Positions 18,587 to 27,193 of a stretch of DNA of 64,000 nt are shown here, one piece after another. A program made the position numbers and the translations under genes. Source of the DNA: Herbidospora solisilvae. Lineage in GTDB: Bacteria > Actinomycetota > Actinomycetes > Streptosporangiales > Streptosporangiaceae. The DNA is taken from the NCBI RefSeq assembly GCF_009901565.1, contig NZ_WXEW01000001.1:620001-684000 (forward strand). The letters are read 5' to 3'. Position 1 is the first letter of the stretch; each line of letters opens with the position of its first letter. Below the pieces are notes generated by a model, which was not told the DNA's origin, made no database searches, and saw nothing but the letters and a program-made list of their open reading frames with translations.

Positions 18587-20127
18587 CCGATGACATCCTG
18601 CGTATGCGGGAGATCACCAAGACCTTCCCCGGCGTACGGGCGCTCCAGGACGTGAACCTGTCCGTGCGCCGGGGTGAGATCCACGCCATCTGCGGCGAGA
18701 ACGGCGCCGGGAAGTCGACGCTGATGAAGGTGCTGTCGGGGGTGTACCCCCACGGTTCGTACGAGGGCGAGATCGCCTTCGACGGCCAGGAGTGCCGGTT
18801 CGCCGGCATCCGCGACAGCGAGCAGCGGGGCATCGTCATCATCCACCAGGAGCTGGCGCTCTGCCCGCAGTTGTCGATCGCGGAGAACATCTTCCTCGGC
18901 AACGAGCGGTCCCGGCGCGGCCTGATCGACTGGAACCGCACCAACCACGAGGCGCAGACCCTGCTCGACCGGGTGGGCCTGCCCGAGAGCCCGGTCACCA
19001 CCGTCTCGGACATCGGCGTCGGCAAGCAGCAGCTCGTCGAGATCGCCAAAGCGCTGGCGAAGGAGGTGCGGCTGCTCATCCTCGACGAGCCGACCGCGGC
19101 GCTGAACGACGAGGACTCGGCCCACCTGCTCGACCTGCTCCGCGGCCTGCGGACCGAGGGCATCACCTGCGTGATCATCTCGCACAAGCTGAACGAGATC
19201 GCCGCGATCGCCGACCGGGTCACGATCCTGCGCGACGGCCGCTCGATCGAGACCCTCGACATGGGCGCCGACGACGTCACCGAGGACCGCATCATCTCGG
19301 GCATGGTCGGCCGCGACCTGGAACACCGCTACCCGCCGCACGAGCCGTCGATCGGCGCCGAGGCGTTCCGGATCGAGGACTGGACCGTGCACTCCCCCGT
19401 CCAGCGCGACCGCGTGGTGGTCGCCGACGCCAGCCTGTCGGTACGGCACGGCGAGATCGTCGGCCTGGCCGGGCTCATGGGCGCGGGCCGCACCGAACTC
19501 GCGATGAGCGTCTTCGGCCGGTCCTACGGCGTCGACGTCTCCGGCCGGGTCTACCGCGACGGCCGGCAGGTGGAGATCAGGACCGTCCGCGACGCGATCC
19601 GCCACGGCATCGCCTACGCGACCGAGGACCGCAAGCGTTACGGCCTGAACCTGATCGAGGACATCAAACGCAACATCTCGGCCGCCGACCTGGGGCGGCT
19701 GGCGCGGCGCGGCTGGGTCGACGACAACGAGGAGTACCGCGTCGCCGAGGGCTACCGCCACGACATGAACATCAAGGCCCCGAGCGTGCTGAGCGTGACC
19801 GGAAAGCTGAGCGGCGGCAACCAGCAGAAGGTCGTGCTGTCGAAGTGGATCTTCACCGACGCCGACGTGCTGATCCTCGACGAGCCGACCCGTGGCATCG
19901 ACGTGGGCGCCAAGTACGAGATCTACTCGATCATCAACCGCCTCGCCGACGCCGGGAAGGCCGTGCTGGTCATCTCGTCGGAACTGCCCGAACTGCTGGG
20001 CCTGTGCGACCGCATCTACACCATGTCGGCCGGCCGCATCACCGGCGAACTGCCTCGGCACGAGGCCACCCAGGAACGCCTGATGACACTCATGACCACG
20101 CTCACCAGCAAGGACCCCGCCCGATGA
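18583..20127 (+). CDS. gguA: sugar ABC transporter ATP-binding protein, two NBDs
   Basis: 514 residues with two ATPase domains, as in MglA, RbsA, XylG and GguA. The first has Walker A 'GENGAGKST', '[12 protein letters not shown]' and Walker B '[11 protein letters not shown]'. The second has a changed Walker A '[10 protein letters not shown]', signature '[14 protein letters not shown]' and Walker B '[12 protein letters not shown]'. The split of motifs is normal for this family. It powers import with the binding protein and permease on either side. The permease start lies 37 bases downstream. Confidence 0.92.
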   Translation: MTDDILRMREITKTFPGVRALQDVNLSVRRGEIHAICGENGAGKSTLMKVLSGVYPHGSYEGEIAFDGQECRFAGIRDSEQRGIVIIHQELALCPQLSIAENIFLGNERSRRGLIDWNRTNHEAQTLLDRVGLPESPVTTVSDIGVGKQQLVEIAKALAKEVRLLILDEPTAALNDEDSAHLLDLLRGLRTEGITCVIISHKLNEIAAIADRVTILRDGRSIETLDMGADDVTEDRIISGMVGRDLEHRYPPHEPSIGAEAFRIEDWTVHSPVQRDRVVVADASLSVRHGEIVGLAGLMGAGRTELAMSVFGRSYGVDVSGRVYRDGRQVEIRTVRDAIRHGIAYATEDRKRYGLNLIEDIKRNISAADLGRLARRGWVDDNEEYRVAEGYRHDMNIKAPSVLSVTGKLSGGNQQKVVLSKWIFTDADVLILDEPTRGIDVGAKYEIYSIINRLADAGKAVLVISSELPELLGLCDRIYTMSAGRITGELPRHEATQERLMTLMTTLTSKDPAR

Positions 20128-20164
20128 CCAACTATCAAGGCCCGCACGCGCACCGGGAGGGCCG

Positions 20165-21409
20165 ATGAGCAGCGTCTCCACCGACGTCTCCACCGCCCCC
20201 GCCGGACCGCCGCCCGCCGGGCCGGCCAGGACCACCGTATTCGGGGTCTCGCTCAACATCCGGCAGAGCGGGATCTACATCGCCTTCGCGCTGATCGTCG
20301 TGCTGTTCACGATCCTCACCGAGGGCGCGCTGCTCCAGCCGCAGAACATCTCGAACATCATCGTCCAGAACTCCTACATCCTGATCCTGTCGATCGGGAT
20401 GATCCTGATCATCATCGCCGGGCACATCGACCTGTCGGTCGGCTCCGTCGTCGCCGTCACCGGCGCCATCGCCGCCGTGCTGATGGTCGACTACGGCATA
20501 CCGTGGCCCGTGGCGCTGGTGCTCACCCTCATCGCGGGCGGGGTGATCGGCGCCTGGCAGGGGTTCTGGATCGCCTACTTCGGGATCCCGGCCTTCATCG
20601 TCACGCTGGCCGGCATGCTGCTGTTCCGGGCGCTGACGCTGACCGTGCTGGGCAACCAGGGCATCGGGCCCTTCCCCGACCCCGTCCGGACGCTCTCCAA
20701 CGGGTTCACCGACGGCTACTTCGGCAACGTCGGGCTCGGGGTGCTCGGCGGGGCCGACATCTTCTCGCTGCTCGTCGGCGTGCTCGCCGTCGGCGGCGTG
20801 GCGTTGTCGCAGTGGCGCACCAGGACCGCCCGGCTCGGCTACCACCAGGCCGTCGACCCGCTGCCGGTGTTCCTGCTGAAGATCGTCACGGCCGCCGCGG
20901 TCATCATGTTCGTGGTGGTCCAGCTGGCCAGGTTCCGGAACCTGCCGTGGGTGCTGGTGCTGCTGGCCGTGCTCGTGCTGGCGTACTCGCTGGTCACCAC
21001 CCGGGCGGTGTTCGGGCGGCAGATCTACGCGATCGGCGGCAACCTGCAGGCGGCGGTGCTCTCGGGCATCAAGGTCAAGCAGGTGGTGTTCTGGATCTTC
21101 GTCAACATGGGCGTGCTGGCCGCGCTGGCGGGGGTCATCTTCGCCGGCCGGTTGAACCAGGCCGGGCCGACCGCCGGCAACGCCTTCGAGCTCGACGCCA
21201 TCGCGGCGGCGTTCATCGGCGGCGCGGCGGTGCAGGGCGGCGTCGGGAAGGTAGTGGGCGCGATCACCGGAGGTCTGATCATGGGTGTGATCAACAACGG
21301 CATGTCCCTCATCGGCTCACCGAGCGAACGCGTGATGCTCGTGAAGGGCGTGGTGCTGCTGGCGGCGGTGGCATTCGACGTCTGGGCCAAGCGGCGTGCA
21401 GCGCGTTAG
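20165..21409 (+). CDS. gguB: sugar ABC transporter permease (GguB type)
   Basis: 414 residues, about ten membrane helices. The motif 'IAGHIDLSVGSVVA' and 'GNLQAAVLSGIKVK' are the permease signatures of the RbsC/XylH/GguB group; 'AAFIGGAAVQGGVG' is the late glycine-rich segment. ATG at 20165 follows GGGAGGG. It is the third gene of the importer operon, and the LacI-type regulator follows 18 bases later. Confidence 0.92.
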   Translation: MSSVSTDVSTAPAGPPPAGPARTTVFGVSLNIRQSGIYIAFALIVVLFTILTEGALLQPQNISNIIVQNSYILILSIGMILIIIAGHIDLSVGSVVAVTGAIAAVLMVDYGIPWPVALVLTLIAGGVIGAWQGFWIAYFGIPAFIVTLAGMLLFRALTLTVLGNQGIGPFPDPVRTLSNGFTDGYFGNVGLGVLGGADIFSLLVGVLAVGGVALSQWRTRTARLGYHQAVDPLPVFLLKIVTAAAVIMFVVVQLARFRNLPWVLVLLAVLVLAYSLVTTRAVFGRQIYAIGGNLQAAVLSGIKVKQVVFWIFVNMGVLAALAGVIFAGRLNQAGPTAGNAFELDAIAAAFIGGAAVQGGVGKVVGAITGGLIMGVINNGMSLIGSPSERVMLVKGVVLLAAVAFDVWAKRRAAR

Positions 21410-21427
21410 GTCATAGGCTTGGATCCC

Positions 21428-22450
21428 ATGACCACATCCTCCGGCGGCGAGCCGGCCGAACGCACCAAAGCGGCCGTTCTCGAAGACGTCGCCGGCCTCG
21501 CGGGCGTCTCGGCCATGACCGTCTCCCGCGTCCTCAACGCTCCGGAGAAGGTGCGCCCCGAAACCCGCGCGCGGGTGCTCGCGGCCGTCCAGGAGCTCGG
21601 CTACCGGCCCAACTTCGCGGCCCGTTCCCTCGTGACGGGCCGCTCGGGCGTGCTCGGAGTGGTGAGTTTCGACACGACTCTGTACGGCCCCGCCTCCACC
21701 CTCTACGCCATCGAACGCGCCGCGCGCGAACACGACTACCTGGTCAACATCGCCAGTCTCGAGGCGATGACCCGGCGGTCGATCGCCGAGGGCGTCGACC
21801 GGCTCCGGCAGCAGTCGGTCGACGGCGTGATCGTGATCGTCCCCCACGAGTCGGCCGCCGACGGCCTGCGCGACCTGCCGCCCGACCTGCCCGTGGTCGA
21901 CGTCGGCGGCGGCGAGCGCCTGTCGGTCCCGGCCGTGGCGGTCGACCACCACGCGGGCGCGGTCAGGGCCACCCGGCACCTGCTGGAACTGGGGCACGAC
22001 ACCGTCCACCACCTGAGCGGCCCGGCCAACTGGATCGACGCCAACAACCGCATGCAGGGCTGGCGGCACGCGCTCCGGGGCCGCGAGATCCCGCCGCCGC
22101 TGGCCGGCGACTGGTCCGCGAACAGCGGCTACGAGCAGGGCAAACGGTTGTCGCGCGACCCGTCGGTGACGGCGGTGTTCGTGGCCAACGACCCGATGGC
22201 GCTCGGGCTCATGCGGGCCTTCCGCGAGGCCGGCCGCCGGGTGCCCGAAGACGTCAGCGTGGTCGGCTACGACGACGTCCCGGAGGCGGCCCACTTCTGG
22301 CCGCCGCTGACGACGGTCCGGCAGAACTTCGCCACGCTGGGACGCCAGGCCTTCCAGTTACTGCTGAACCGGATGGTCGGGCACGACACCTCCGAACGCC
22401 GCACGGTGGAACCGGAACTGGTCGTCCGGGAGTCGACCAGCCGCCGGTAA
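21428..22450 (+). CDS. LacI-family transcriptional regulator of the sugar importer
   Basis: 340 residues. The helix-turn-helix is 'LEDVAGLAGVSAMTVSRVLN' in the family, with the hinge helix 'RPNFAARSLVTGRS'. A periplasmic-binding-like effector domain follows ('VDGVIVIVPHES', 'VFVANDPMALGLM', 'VVGYDDVPEA'). ATG at 21428 is used; a TTG at 21419 would add three residues. The gene directly follows the permease and very likely controls the operon through the TGTTA-N4-TAACA operator at 17449. The sugar effector is unknown. Confidence 0.9.
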   Translation: MTTSSGGEPAERTKAAVLEDVAGLAGVSAMTVSRVLNAPEKVRPETRARVLAAVQELGYRPNFAARSLVTGRSGVLGVVSFDTTLYGPASTLYAIERAAREHDYLVNIASLEAMTRRSIAEGVDRLRQQSVDGVIVIVPHESAADGLRDLPPDLPVVDVGGGERLSVPAVAVDHHAGAVRATRHLLELGHDTVHHLSGPANWIDANNRMQGWRHALRGREIPPPLAGDWSANSGYEQGKRLSRDPSVTAVFVANDPMALGLMRAFREAGRRVPEDVSVVGYDDVPEAAHFWPPLTTVRQNFATLGRQAFQLLLNRMVGHDTSERRTVEPELVVRESTSRR

Positions 22451-22507
22451 AACCGAATTACCCCGGCCATGACCTGATCGCAGCACCCCAGCGGGCAACG
22501 GTCTTCC

Positions 22508-22849
22508 ATGGACGACGTGTGGTTGATCGTTGCCCGGGCGGTGTTCGGGGGCGTCCTCGTGATGGGCTTCGCGCTGCTCGGGGAGGCGACCTCGCCGAAG
22601 CGGTTCGCCGGCATCTTCGCGGCCGCCCCGGCCGTGGCCATCGGCGGGATGGTCATCACCGCGCTGAGCGACGGCCGCGACGACCTGGCGGAGTCGGGCC
22701 TCGGCATGGTCGCCGGAGGGGTGGCGCTGGTGGCCTACTGCGCGCTGGCGGTGCCGCTGGTCCGCCGGTTCGGCGCGCTCAAGGGCTCGGCCGGCGCACT
22801 GCTGCTCTGGGCGGCCGTGGCCTGGCTGGGCTGGACGGTGGTCTCGTGA
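22508..22849 (+). CDS. DUF3147-like small membrane protein
   Basis: 113 residues, about four helices: 'VFGGVLVMGFALLGE', 'FAGIFAAAPAVAIGGMVI', 'MVAGGVALVAYCALAV' and a last helix at 'LLLWAAVAWLGWTV'. The pattern 'GEATSPKRFAGIFAAAPA' is typical of DUF3147. Its stop overlaps the next gene by GTGA, giving a tandem pair of similar proteins, so a heteromeric membrane unit is plausible. Function is unknown. Confidence 0.75.
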   Translation: MDDVWLIVARAVFGGVLVMGFALLGEATSPKRFAGIFAAAPAVAIGGMVITALSDGRDDLAESGLGMVAGGVALVAYCALAVPLVRRFGALKGSAGALLLWAAVAWLGWTVVS

Positions 22850-23304
22850 AGGTGACGTTCCGGGCGTCGCGGCTGCGGCACACCCGGGCCCGCGACCTGG
22901 TGGTCCGGTTCGTGTTCGGCGCGGCCATCTCGGTGATCGCCGGGCTGGTGGGCCAGCGCTGGGGACCGCTCGCCGGAGGCGTCTGGCTCGGGTTCCCCGC
23001 CATCCTGGGCGCCACCCTGACGCTCATCGAGGAGGAGGAGCACAAACGCGGCCCGGCCGCCAAGGACGCCATCGGGGCGATCTTCGGGGCCGGCGGCCTG
23101 ACGGCGTTCGCCGTCTGCGTCTGGCTGCTGGCGACCCGCCTTCCCCCGTGGCTGGTGCTCCTCCTCGCACTGGTGGCGTGGATGGCCGTGGCCGCGCTCC
23201 TCTACGTGGTCACCGAAGGGAGCAGATCGCGTCTTCGATCACGCGGGTCACGGCCTCCGGATGGGAGATCAGGGCCAGGTGGGAGCCACCGTCGAACTCG
23301 GTGA
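22846..23304 (+). CDS. second DUF3147-like membrane protein
   Basis: 152 residues, GTG at 22846 overlapping the previous stop. It repeats the 'GGVWLGFPAILGATLTLI' pattern of its neighbour and has four helices, the last two being 'LTAFAVCVWLLATRL' and 'LVLLLALVAWMAVAALLYVV'. The C-terminal 30 residues are Arg, Gly and Ser rich and run 95 bases antisense into the convergent hydrolase gene, so that tail may be a poorly constrained extension. Confidence 0.7.
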   Translation: MKVTFRASRLRHTRARDLVVRFVFGAAISVIAGLVGQRWGPLAGGVWLGFPAILGATLTLIEEEEHKRGPAAKDAIGAIFGAGGLTAFAVCVWLLATRLPPWLVLLLALVAWMAVAALLYVVTEGSRSRLRSRGSRPPDGRSGPGGSHRRTR

Positions 23305-24010
23305 CCTTCGACTTGGCCCGCTTGGCCATCGCGCGCTGCGATTCCGGGACGATGATCTTGTCGCCGCTCGCGATGAAGTACCACGACGGGACGGTCTTCC
23401 ACGCGGGCTCCTTCGACGGGGTCATGAACGCGGCCGTCGAGGCGGCCCGCTGCGTGGCCCAGAGGCCGGCCGACCGCGTCTTGGGCAGGTCCTGGGCGAA
23501 GGAGTTCTGGAAGACGTCCTTCTTGAGGTAGAGGTCCTTGGCGGTCGTGCCCGGCGCGGCGGCCTGGTCGTAGAGGGTCTCGGGCTGCCCGCCCAGGGCC
23601 GAGCCCGCCCCGCTGAGCTGCATCGTGTTCTCGCCCGCCGCGGGGGCGGCCGCGTCGACGTACACCAGGGCCTTCACGTCGGGGTCGCCGGTGGCGGCGT
23701 TGGTGATGACCGAACCGCCGTAGGAGTGGCCGACCAGGACGACCGGGCCGCGGACCGTGTCGAGGAAGTCGCGCACGGTCTGGGCGTCGCTCGTCAGGTC
23801 GCGCAGCGGGTTGCCGACGGCGCGGGCGGTGTGGCCGGACCGCTGGAGGGCGGCCACCTCGCCGGCCCAGCTCGAGGTGTCGGCCCACGCGCCGTGGACC
23901 AGGACGACGGTGGGTTTGACCGGGCACACCCGCCCGGGGGCCGCCTCGGCGGCATGGGCCGGGACGACGCCCGCGAGCATCACGATGACGGCCAGAAGCG
24001 ACTTCGACAC
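23210..24010 (-). CDS. secreted alpha/beta hydrolase
   Basis: 266 residues. A Sec signal ('LLAVIVMLAGVVPAHAAEA') is followed by 'VVLVHGAWADTSSW' (oxyanion hole), the nucleophile elbow 'GHSYGG', an acidic residue in 'ASGDKIIVP' and His in 'GGSHLAL'. It resembles small esterases of the 'alpha/beta hydrolase with HGAW' group. GTG at 24010 follows GGGGGAAA. It starts 13 bases after the benzoylformate decarboxylase stop and is probably its operon partner. Substrate unknown. Confidence 0.85.
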   Translation of the reverse strand: MSKSLLAVIVMLAGVVPAHAAEAAPGRVCPVKPTVVLVHGAWADTSSWAGEVAALQRSGHTARAVGNPLRDLTSDAQTVRDFLDTVRGPVVLVGHSYGGSVITNAATGDPDVKALVYVDAAAPAAGENTMQLSGAGSALGGQPETLYDQAAAPGTTAKDLYLKKDVFQNSFAQDLPKTRSAGLWATQRAASTAAFMTPSKEPAWKTVPSWYFIASGDKIIVPESQRAMAKRAKSKVTEFDGGSHLALISHPEAVTRVIEDAICSLR

Positions 24011-24023
24011 GGTTTCCCCCAGA

Positions 24024-25577
24024 TCAGCGCTGGTCGACGAGCACGAGGCGCGGTTGCTCCGCGTGGACGCCCTCGTGCACGAACTCGGTGAGGTCCTTGA
24101 GCGTCCCGGCGTGGTGGGTCTCCAGGCCGTAGCCCCGGGCGACGGCCAGCGGGTCGGCGCCGCCGATGTCGAGGTAGTCGCCGCGGGCGACCTCCAGCAG
24201 GTCGGCGAACTCCTCCAGGGCGCGGTAGCGGCGGTTGGCGCAGATCACGAAGGTGACCGGGACCTGGTGGCGGGCGGCGGTCCACAACGCCGAGGGGGTG
24301 TAGTGCAGGGCGCCGTCGCCGATCAGGGCGAGCACCGGGCGGTCGGGGCGGGCCAGCGACAGGCCGATCGCGGCCGGGAGGCCCCAGCCGAGGCCGCCCG
24401 CGGCCGGGTAGAAGAGCGACTTCGGGCGGGTGATCGTGAGGCGGTCTCTGAGGAGGTCGGCGGAGGTCCACTCGAAGGCGATCACGGCGTTGTCGGGTTT
24501 GCCGTGGTCGACGGCGTCGAGGATGGCCTCGGCCGTGAACGGCTCGGCGTCGGGGAGCAGGCGGCTCTTCGGCTGCGGCCGGTCGCTCCTCTCGCACGTG
24601 TCGAGCAGCCGCACCAGCGCGTCGGTCGGGTCGCCGAGCAGGAACCGGCCCATCGGGGCGCGGGCGGCCTCGCGGGGGTCGTCGGTGACGGCGTACAGGA
24701 GCGTGTCGGCGGGCGGGAAGGCGGCCTTGCTCGGGGCGTGGTAGCGGAAGACGGGCGCGCCGACGCAGATCACCAGGTCGTGGGCCGCCAGGAGGTCGGC
24801 GACCGCGCCGGCGGCCGAGGGCAGGACGCCCCGGTAGCTCGGGTGGCGGGTGGGGAACGGGGATCTGGGCGCGCTCGGCGCGATCCAGACCGGCAGGCAG
24901 GCCTTCTCGGCCAGTGCGACGGCCGCCTCGAAGCCCTCGTCGGTGTCGGCTCCCGGGCCGAGGACCAGCACGGGGTCGCGCGCCCGGTTCAAGGCGTCCT
25001 TGAGCTCGTGGAGCGAGGCCGCGACCGGGGGGCCGTCGACGGCCCGGTCCAGCAGGCCGGTCAGGGCGGGCTCGTCGGCGGGCTCGTCCCAGTCGTCCAG
25101 CGGGATCGACAGGTAGGCCACGCCGCGCGGCGCGCTCCGGGCGAGCAGCAGCGCCGTGGAGAGCAGGGCGGGGCCGTCCTGCGGCCGGAGGGGTTCGCCC
25201 GACCACTTGACCAGCGGGTCGGTGAGCTTCGTGGGGTCGGCGTTGGTGAGCATCGCGTCGACCGGGACGTAGCGGCGGGCCTGCTGACCGGCCATGACGA
25301 CCATCGGGGTGTGACCGGCCGCCGCGTTGGTGAGGCAGCCCATGGCGTTGCCGGTGCCCGAGGCGGCGTGCAGGTTGACGAAGCCCGTCGTGTCACCCGC
25401 CTGGGCGAAGCCGTCGGCCATGGCGACGGCGGCGCCCTCCTGGAGGGCCAGGTAGTAGGGGAGGTCGTCGGGCAGGCCGGTGAGGAAGGACAACTCGTTG
25501 GAGCCGGGGTTGCCGAACACCGCCTTCACCCCGTGGTGCCGCAGCACCCGATAGAAGGCCTCACTCACTTTAGTCAC
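24024..25577 (-). CDS. mdlC: benzoylformate decarboxylase (thiamine diphosphate enzyme)
   Basis: 517 residues. With the GTG at 25577 as residue 1, the active-site residues fall at Ser26 ('GNPGSNEL'), Glu47 ('LALQEGA'), His70 ('NLHAASG') and His280 ('APVFRYH'). These match the known Ser26, Glu47, His70 and His281 of the Pseudomonas enzyme almost exactly, which fixes both function and start. The cofactor site begins 'GDGALHYTPSALWTAA'. The enzyme turns benzoylformate into benzaldehyde and CO2 in the mandelate pathway; related branched 2-oxo acids are possible. No other mandelate genes lie near. A TATGTT -10-like element just before the GTG suggests a leaderless transcript. Confidence 0.88.
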   Translation of the reverse strand: MTKVSEAFYRVLRHHGVKAVFGNPGSNELSFLTGLPDDLPYYLALQEGAAVAMADGFAQAGDTTGFVNLHAASGTGNAMGCLTNAAAGHTPMVVMAGQQARRYVPVDAMLTNADPTKLTDPLVKWSGEPLRPQDGPALLSTALLLARSAPRGVAYLSIPLDDWDEPADEPALTGLLDRAVDGPPVAASLHELKDALNRARDPVLVLGPGADTDEGFEAAVALAEKACLPVWIAPSAPRSPFPTRHPSYRGVLPSAAGAVADLLAAHDLVICVGAPVFRYHAPSKAAFPPADTLLYAVTDDPREAARAPMGRFLLGDPTDALVRLLDTCERSDRPQPKSRLLPDAEPFTAEAILDAVDHGKPDNAVIAFEWTSADLLRDRLTITRPKSLFYPAAGGLGWGLPAAIGLSLARPDRPVLALIGDGALHYTPSALWTAARHQVPVTFVICANRRYRALEEFADLLEVARGDYLDIGGADPLAVARGYGLETHHAGTLKDLTEFVHEGVHAEQPRLVLVDQR

Positions 25578-25655
25578 CAAACGAACATATCCAGATTTAT
25601 CGGAAATGCGCAATTAATGGCGCCGCGTTTCGCGACTTACCTGCTACGGGAACAT

Positions 25656-25697
25656 TTGACTCGGTGTGGCGATTTCCAATACCCAACAATTAGGGAA
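25656..25697 (+). promoter_or_regulatory. putative promoter and ribosome site of the NRAMP gene
   Basis: In an AT-richer stretch, TTGACT (25656-25661) is followed after about 16 bases by AATACC, a weak -10. AGGGAAA (about 25692-25697) precedes the GTG at 25704 and decides that start. Confidence 0.4.
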
Positions 25698-25703
25698 ATC
25701 ACT

Positions 25704-26969
25704 GTGATTGCTCGCCCCAATCCCGCTAAATCCGGCATACGTCCATCAACGCGGAAAGTCCCCACGCTGGCGCCCATGTTGGGCCCGGCGTTCGTCGCGG
25801 CCATCGCCTACGTCGATCCGGGGAACGTGGCCACCAACCTGACCGCCGGCGCGACCCTCGGCTACCTGCTCGTCTGGGTCGTGGTGCTGGCCAGCCTGGT
25901 CGCGATCCTCGTGCAGTTCCAGGCGGCCAAGCTGGGCATGGCGACCGGGCGGAACCTGCCCGAGTTGTGCCGCGAGCGGTTCAGCCGGCGCGGCAGCCTG
26001 CTGCTGTGGGGGCAGGCCGAGATCGTCGTGCTCGCCACCGACCTCGCCGAGTTCGTCGGGGCGGCCATCGGAATGCAGCTGCTGTTCGGCATGCCGGTGT
26101 GGTTGTCGGCGATCACCACGGCGGTGATCTCGCTGGCCCTGCTGGAGCTGCGACGCAAGGGCCGCACCCGGCCGTTCGAGCTGATGAGCGCGGCGGCGCT
26201 GATGTTCGTCGGAGCCGGGGTCGGCTACGACATCCTCGCCACCGGGCACCAGTCGGCGAGCGGCCTGGCGGCCGGGCTGATCCCGAACCTGGGCGGGGCG
26301 GGGGCGCCGCTGCTGGCCATGGGCATCGTCGGCGCGACGGTCATGCCCCACGCCGTCTACCTGCACTCCGCGCTGGTCCAGGGGCGCGGGATGTCGACCG
26401 AGACGGCCCGTGCGCAGCCGGCGCTGGTGCGGCGCATCCTGCGGTGGGACTGCTCGCTGGCGCTCGGCGTGGCAACGGTCGTCAACGTGTCGATGATCGC
26501 GCTCGGCGCCGGGCTCGGGGTGGCGAGCGGCGGCGCCTGGACCGGCGACCTGCCGGCCGCCCACGCCGAACTCGCCGCCCGGGTGGGCGGGTTCGCCGCG
26601 CTGGCCTTCGCCGTCGCGTTGTTGTCGTCGGGGTTGTCGTCGTCCGGCATCGGCACGCTCGCCGGCGACGTCGTGATGCGCGGGTTCCTCGGGGTGCGGG
26701 TGCCCGTCCACGCGCGCCGGATCGTGACGATGACCCCGGCCGTGCTGGCGCTCGTGTCCGGGGTCCCGCTCACCGGCCTGCTGGTGCTGAGCCAGGTGGT
26801 CATCTCGCTCGGCGTTCCGGTGGTGCTGTTCCTGCTGGTGTACTTCTGCCGCGACCGCGACCTGATGGGCCCGCTGGTGAACGCGCCCCTCACGACCTGG
26901 ATCGCGGGCGTCGCGGCGGCGGTCGTCGCCCTGCTGGGCTGTTCGCTGCCGATCACGATGCTGCTGTGA
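25704..26969 (+). CDS. mntH: NRAMP-family divalent metal (manganese/iron) transporter
   Basis: 421 residues, about 11 helices. The two metal-binding segments of the family are present: 'YVDPGNVATN' in TM1 (DPGN) and 'MPHAVYLHSALVQ' in TM6 (MPHxxxxHS). It couples Mn2+ or Fe2+ uptake to protons. GTG at 25704 is chosen because of AGGGAAA upstream; an ATG at 25617 would add a polar tail overlapping the divergent promoter region. No MntR or DtxR box is evident. It is divergent from mdlC with 126 bases between. Confidence 0.88.
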   Translation: MIARPNPAKSGIRPSTRKVPTLAPMLGPAFVAAIAYVDPGNVATNLTAGATLGYLLVWVVVLASLVAILVQFQAAKLGMATGRNLPELCRERFSRRGSLLLWGQAEIVVLATDLAEFVGAAIGMQLLFGMPVWLSAITTAVISLALLELRRKGRTRPFELMSAAALMFVGAGVGYDILATGHQSASGLAAGLIPNLGGAGAPLLAMGIVGATVMPHAVYLHSALVQGRGMSTETARAQPALVRRILRWDCSLALGVATVVNVSMIALGAGLGVASGGAWTGDLPAAHAELAARVGGFAALAFAVALLSSGLSSSGIGTLAGDVVMRGFLGVRVPVHARRIVTMTPAVLALVSGVPLTGLLVLSQVVISLGVPVVLFLLVYFCRDRDLMGPLVNAPLTTWIAGVAAAVVALLGCSLPITMLL

Positions 26970-27193
26970 CGACCGTCCGGGCGAAGATCCGGGTCTGCGC
27001 CGTGCTGGCCGCCGTCTCCTTCCTCCTGGACGCCGACCTCCGGCTCACCCTGACGCTTGTTCTGCTGGCGTCATTTGCTCACGGGGTCGCTGGGATTGAG
27101 GCGCGGCACGATGAGCGGGTCGATCGGGGTGAACGGGAACTGCGGGAGCTCTCTCTCCGGAAGTCCGAAACTCGCGGCGAGGACCTCGCGTGA
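26966..27193 (+). CDS. possible small membrane protein overlapping mntH by GTGA
   Basis: A 75-codon frame begins with GTG overlapping the mntH stop. Its first 40 residues are hydrophobic ('VCAVLAAVSFLLDADLRL', 'LTLVLLASFAHGVAG'), consistent with a small two-helix protein. The rest is charged and lies antisense to the 3' end of the convergent bicupin gene. Coupling and hydrophobicity support it weakly; it may be chance. Confidence 0.3.
   Translation: MTTVRAKIRVCAVLAAVSFLLDADLRLTLTLVLLASFAHGVAGIEARHDERVDRGERELRELSLRKSETRGEDLA

Noticed and set aside
23757-25616. Plus-strand frame joined to the NRAMP gene, adding about 600 residues
   Set aside because: The upstream part is antisense to the decarboxylase gene and low-complexity; the NRAMP protein starts at 25704 with its own ribosome site.
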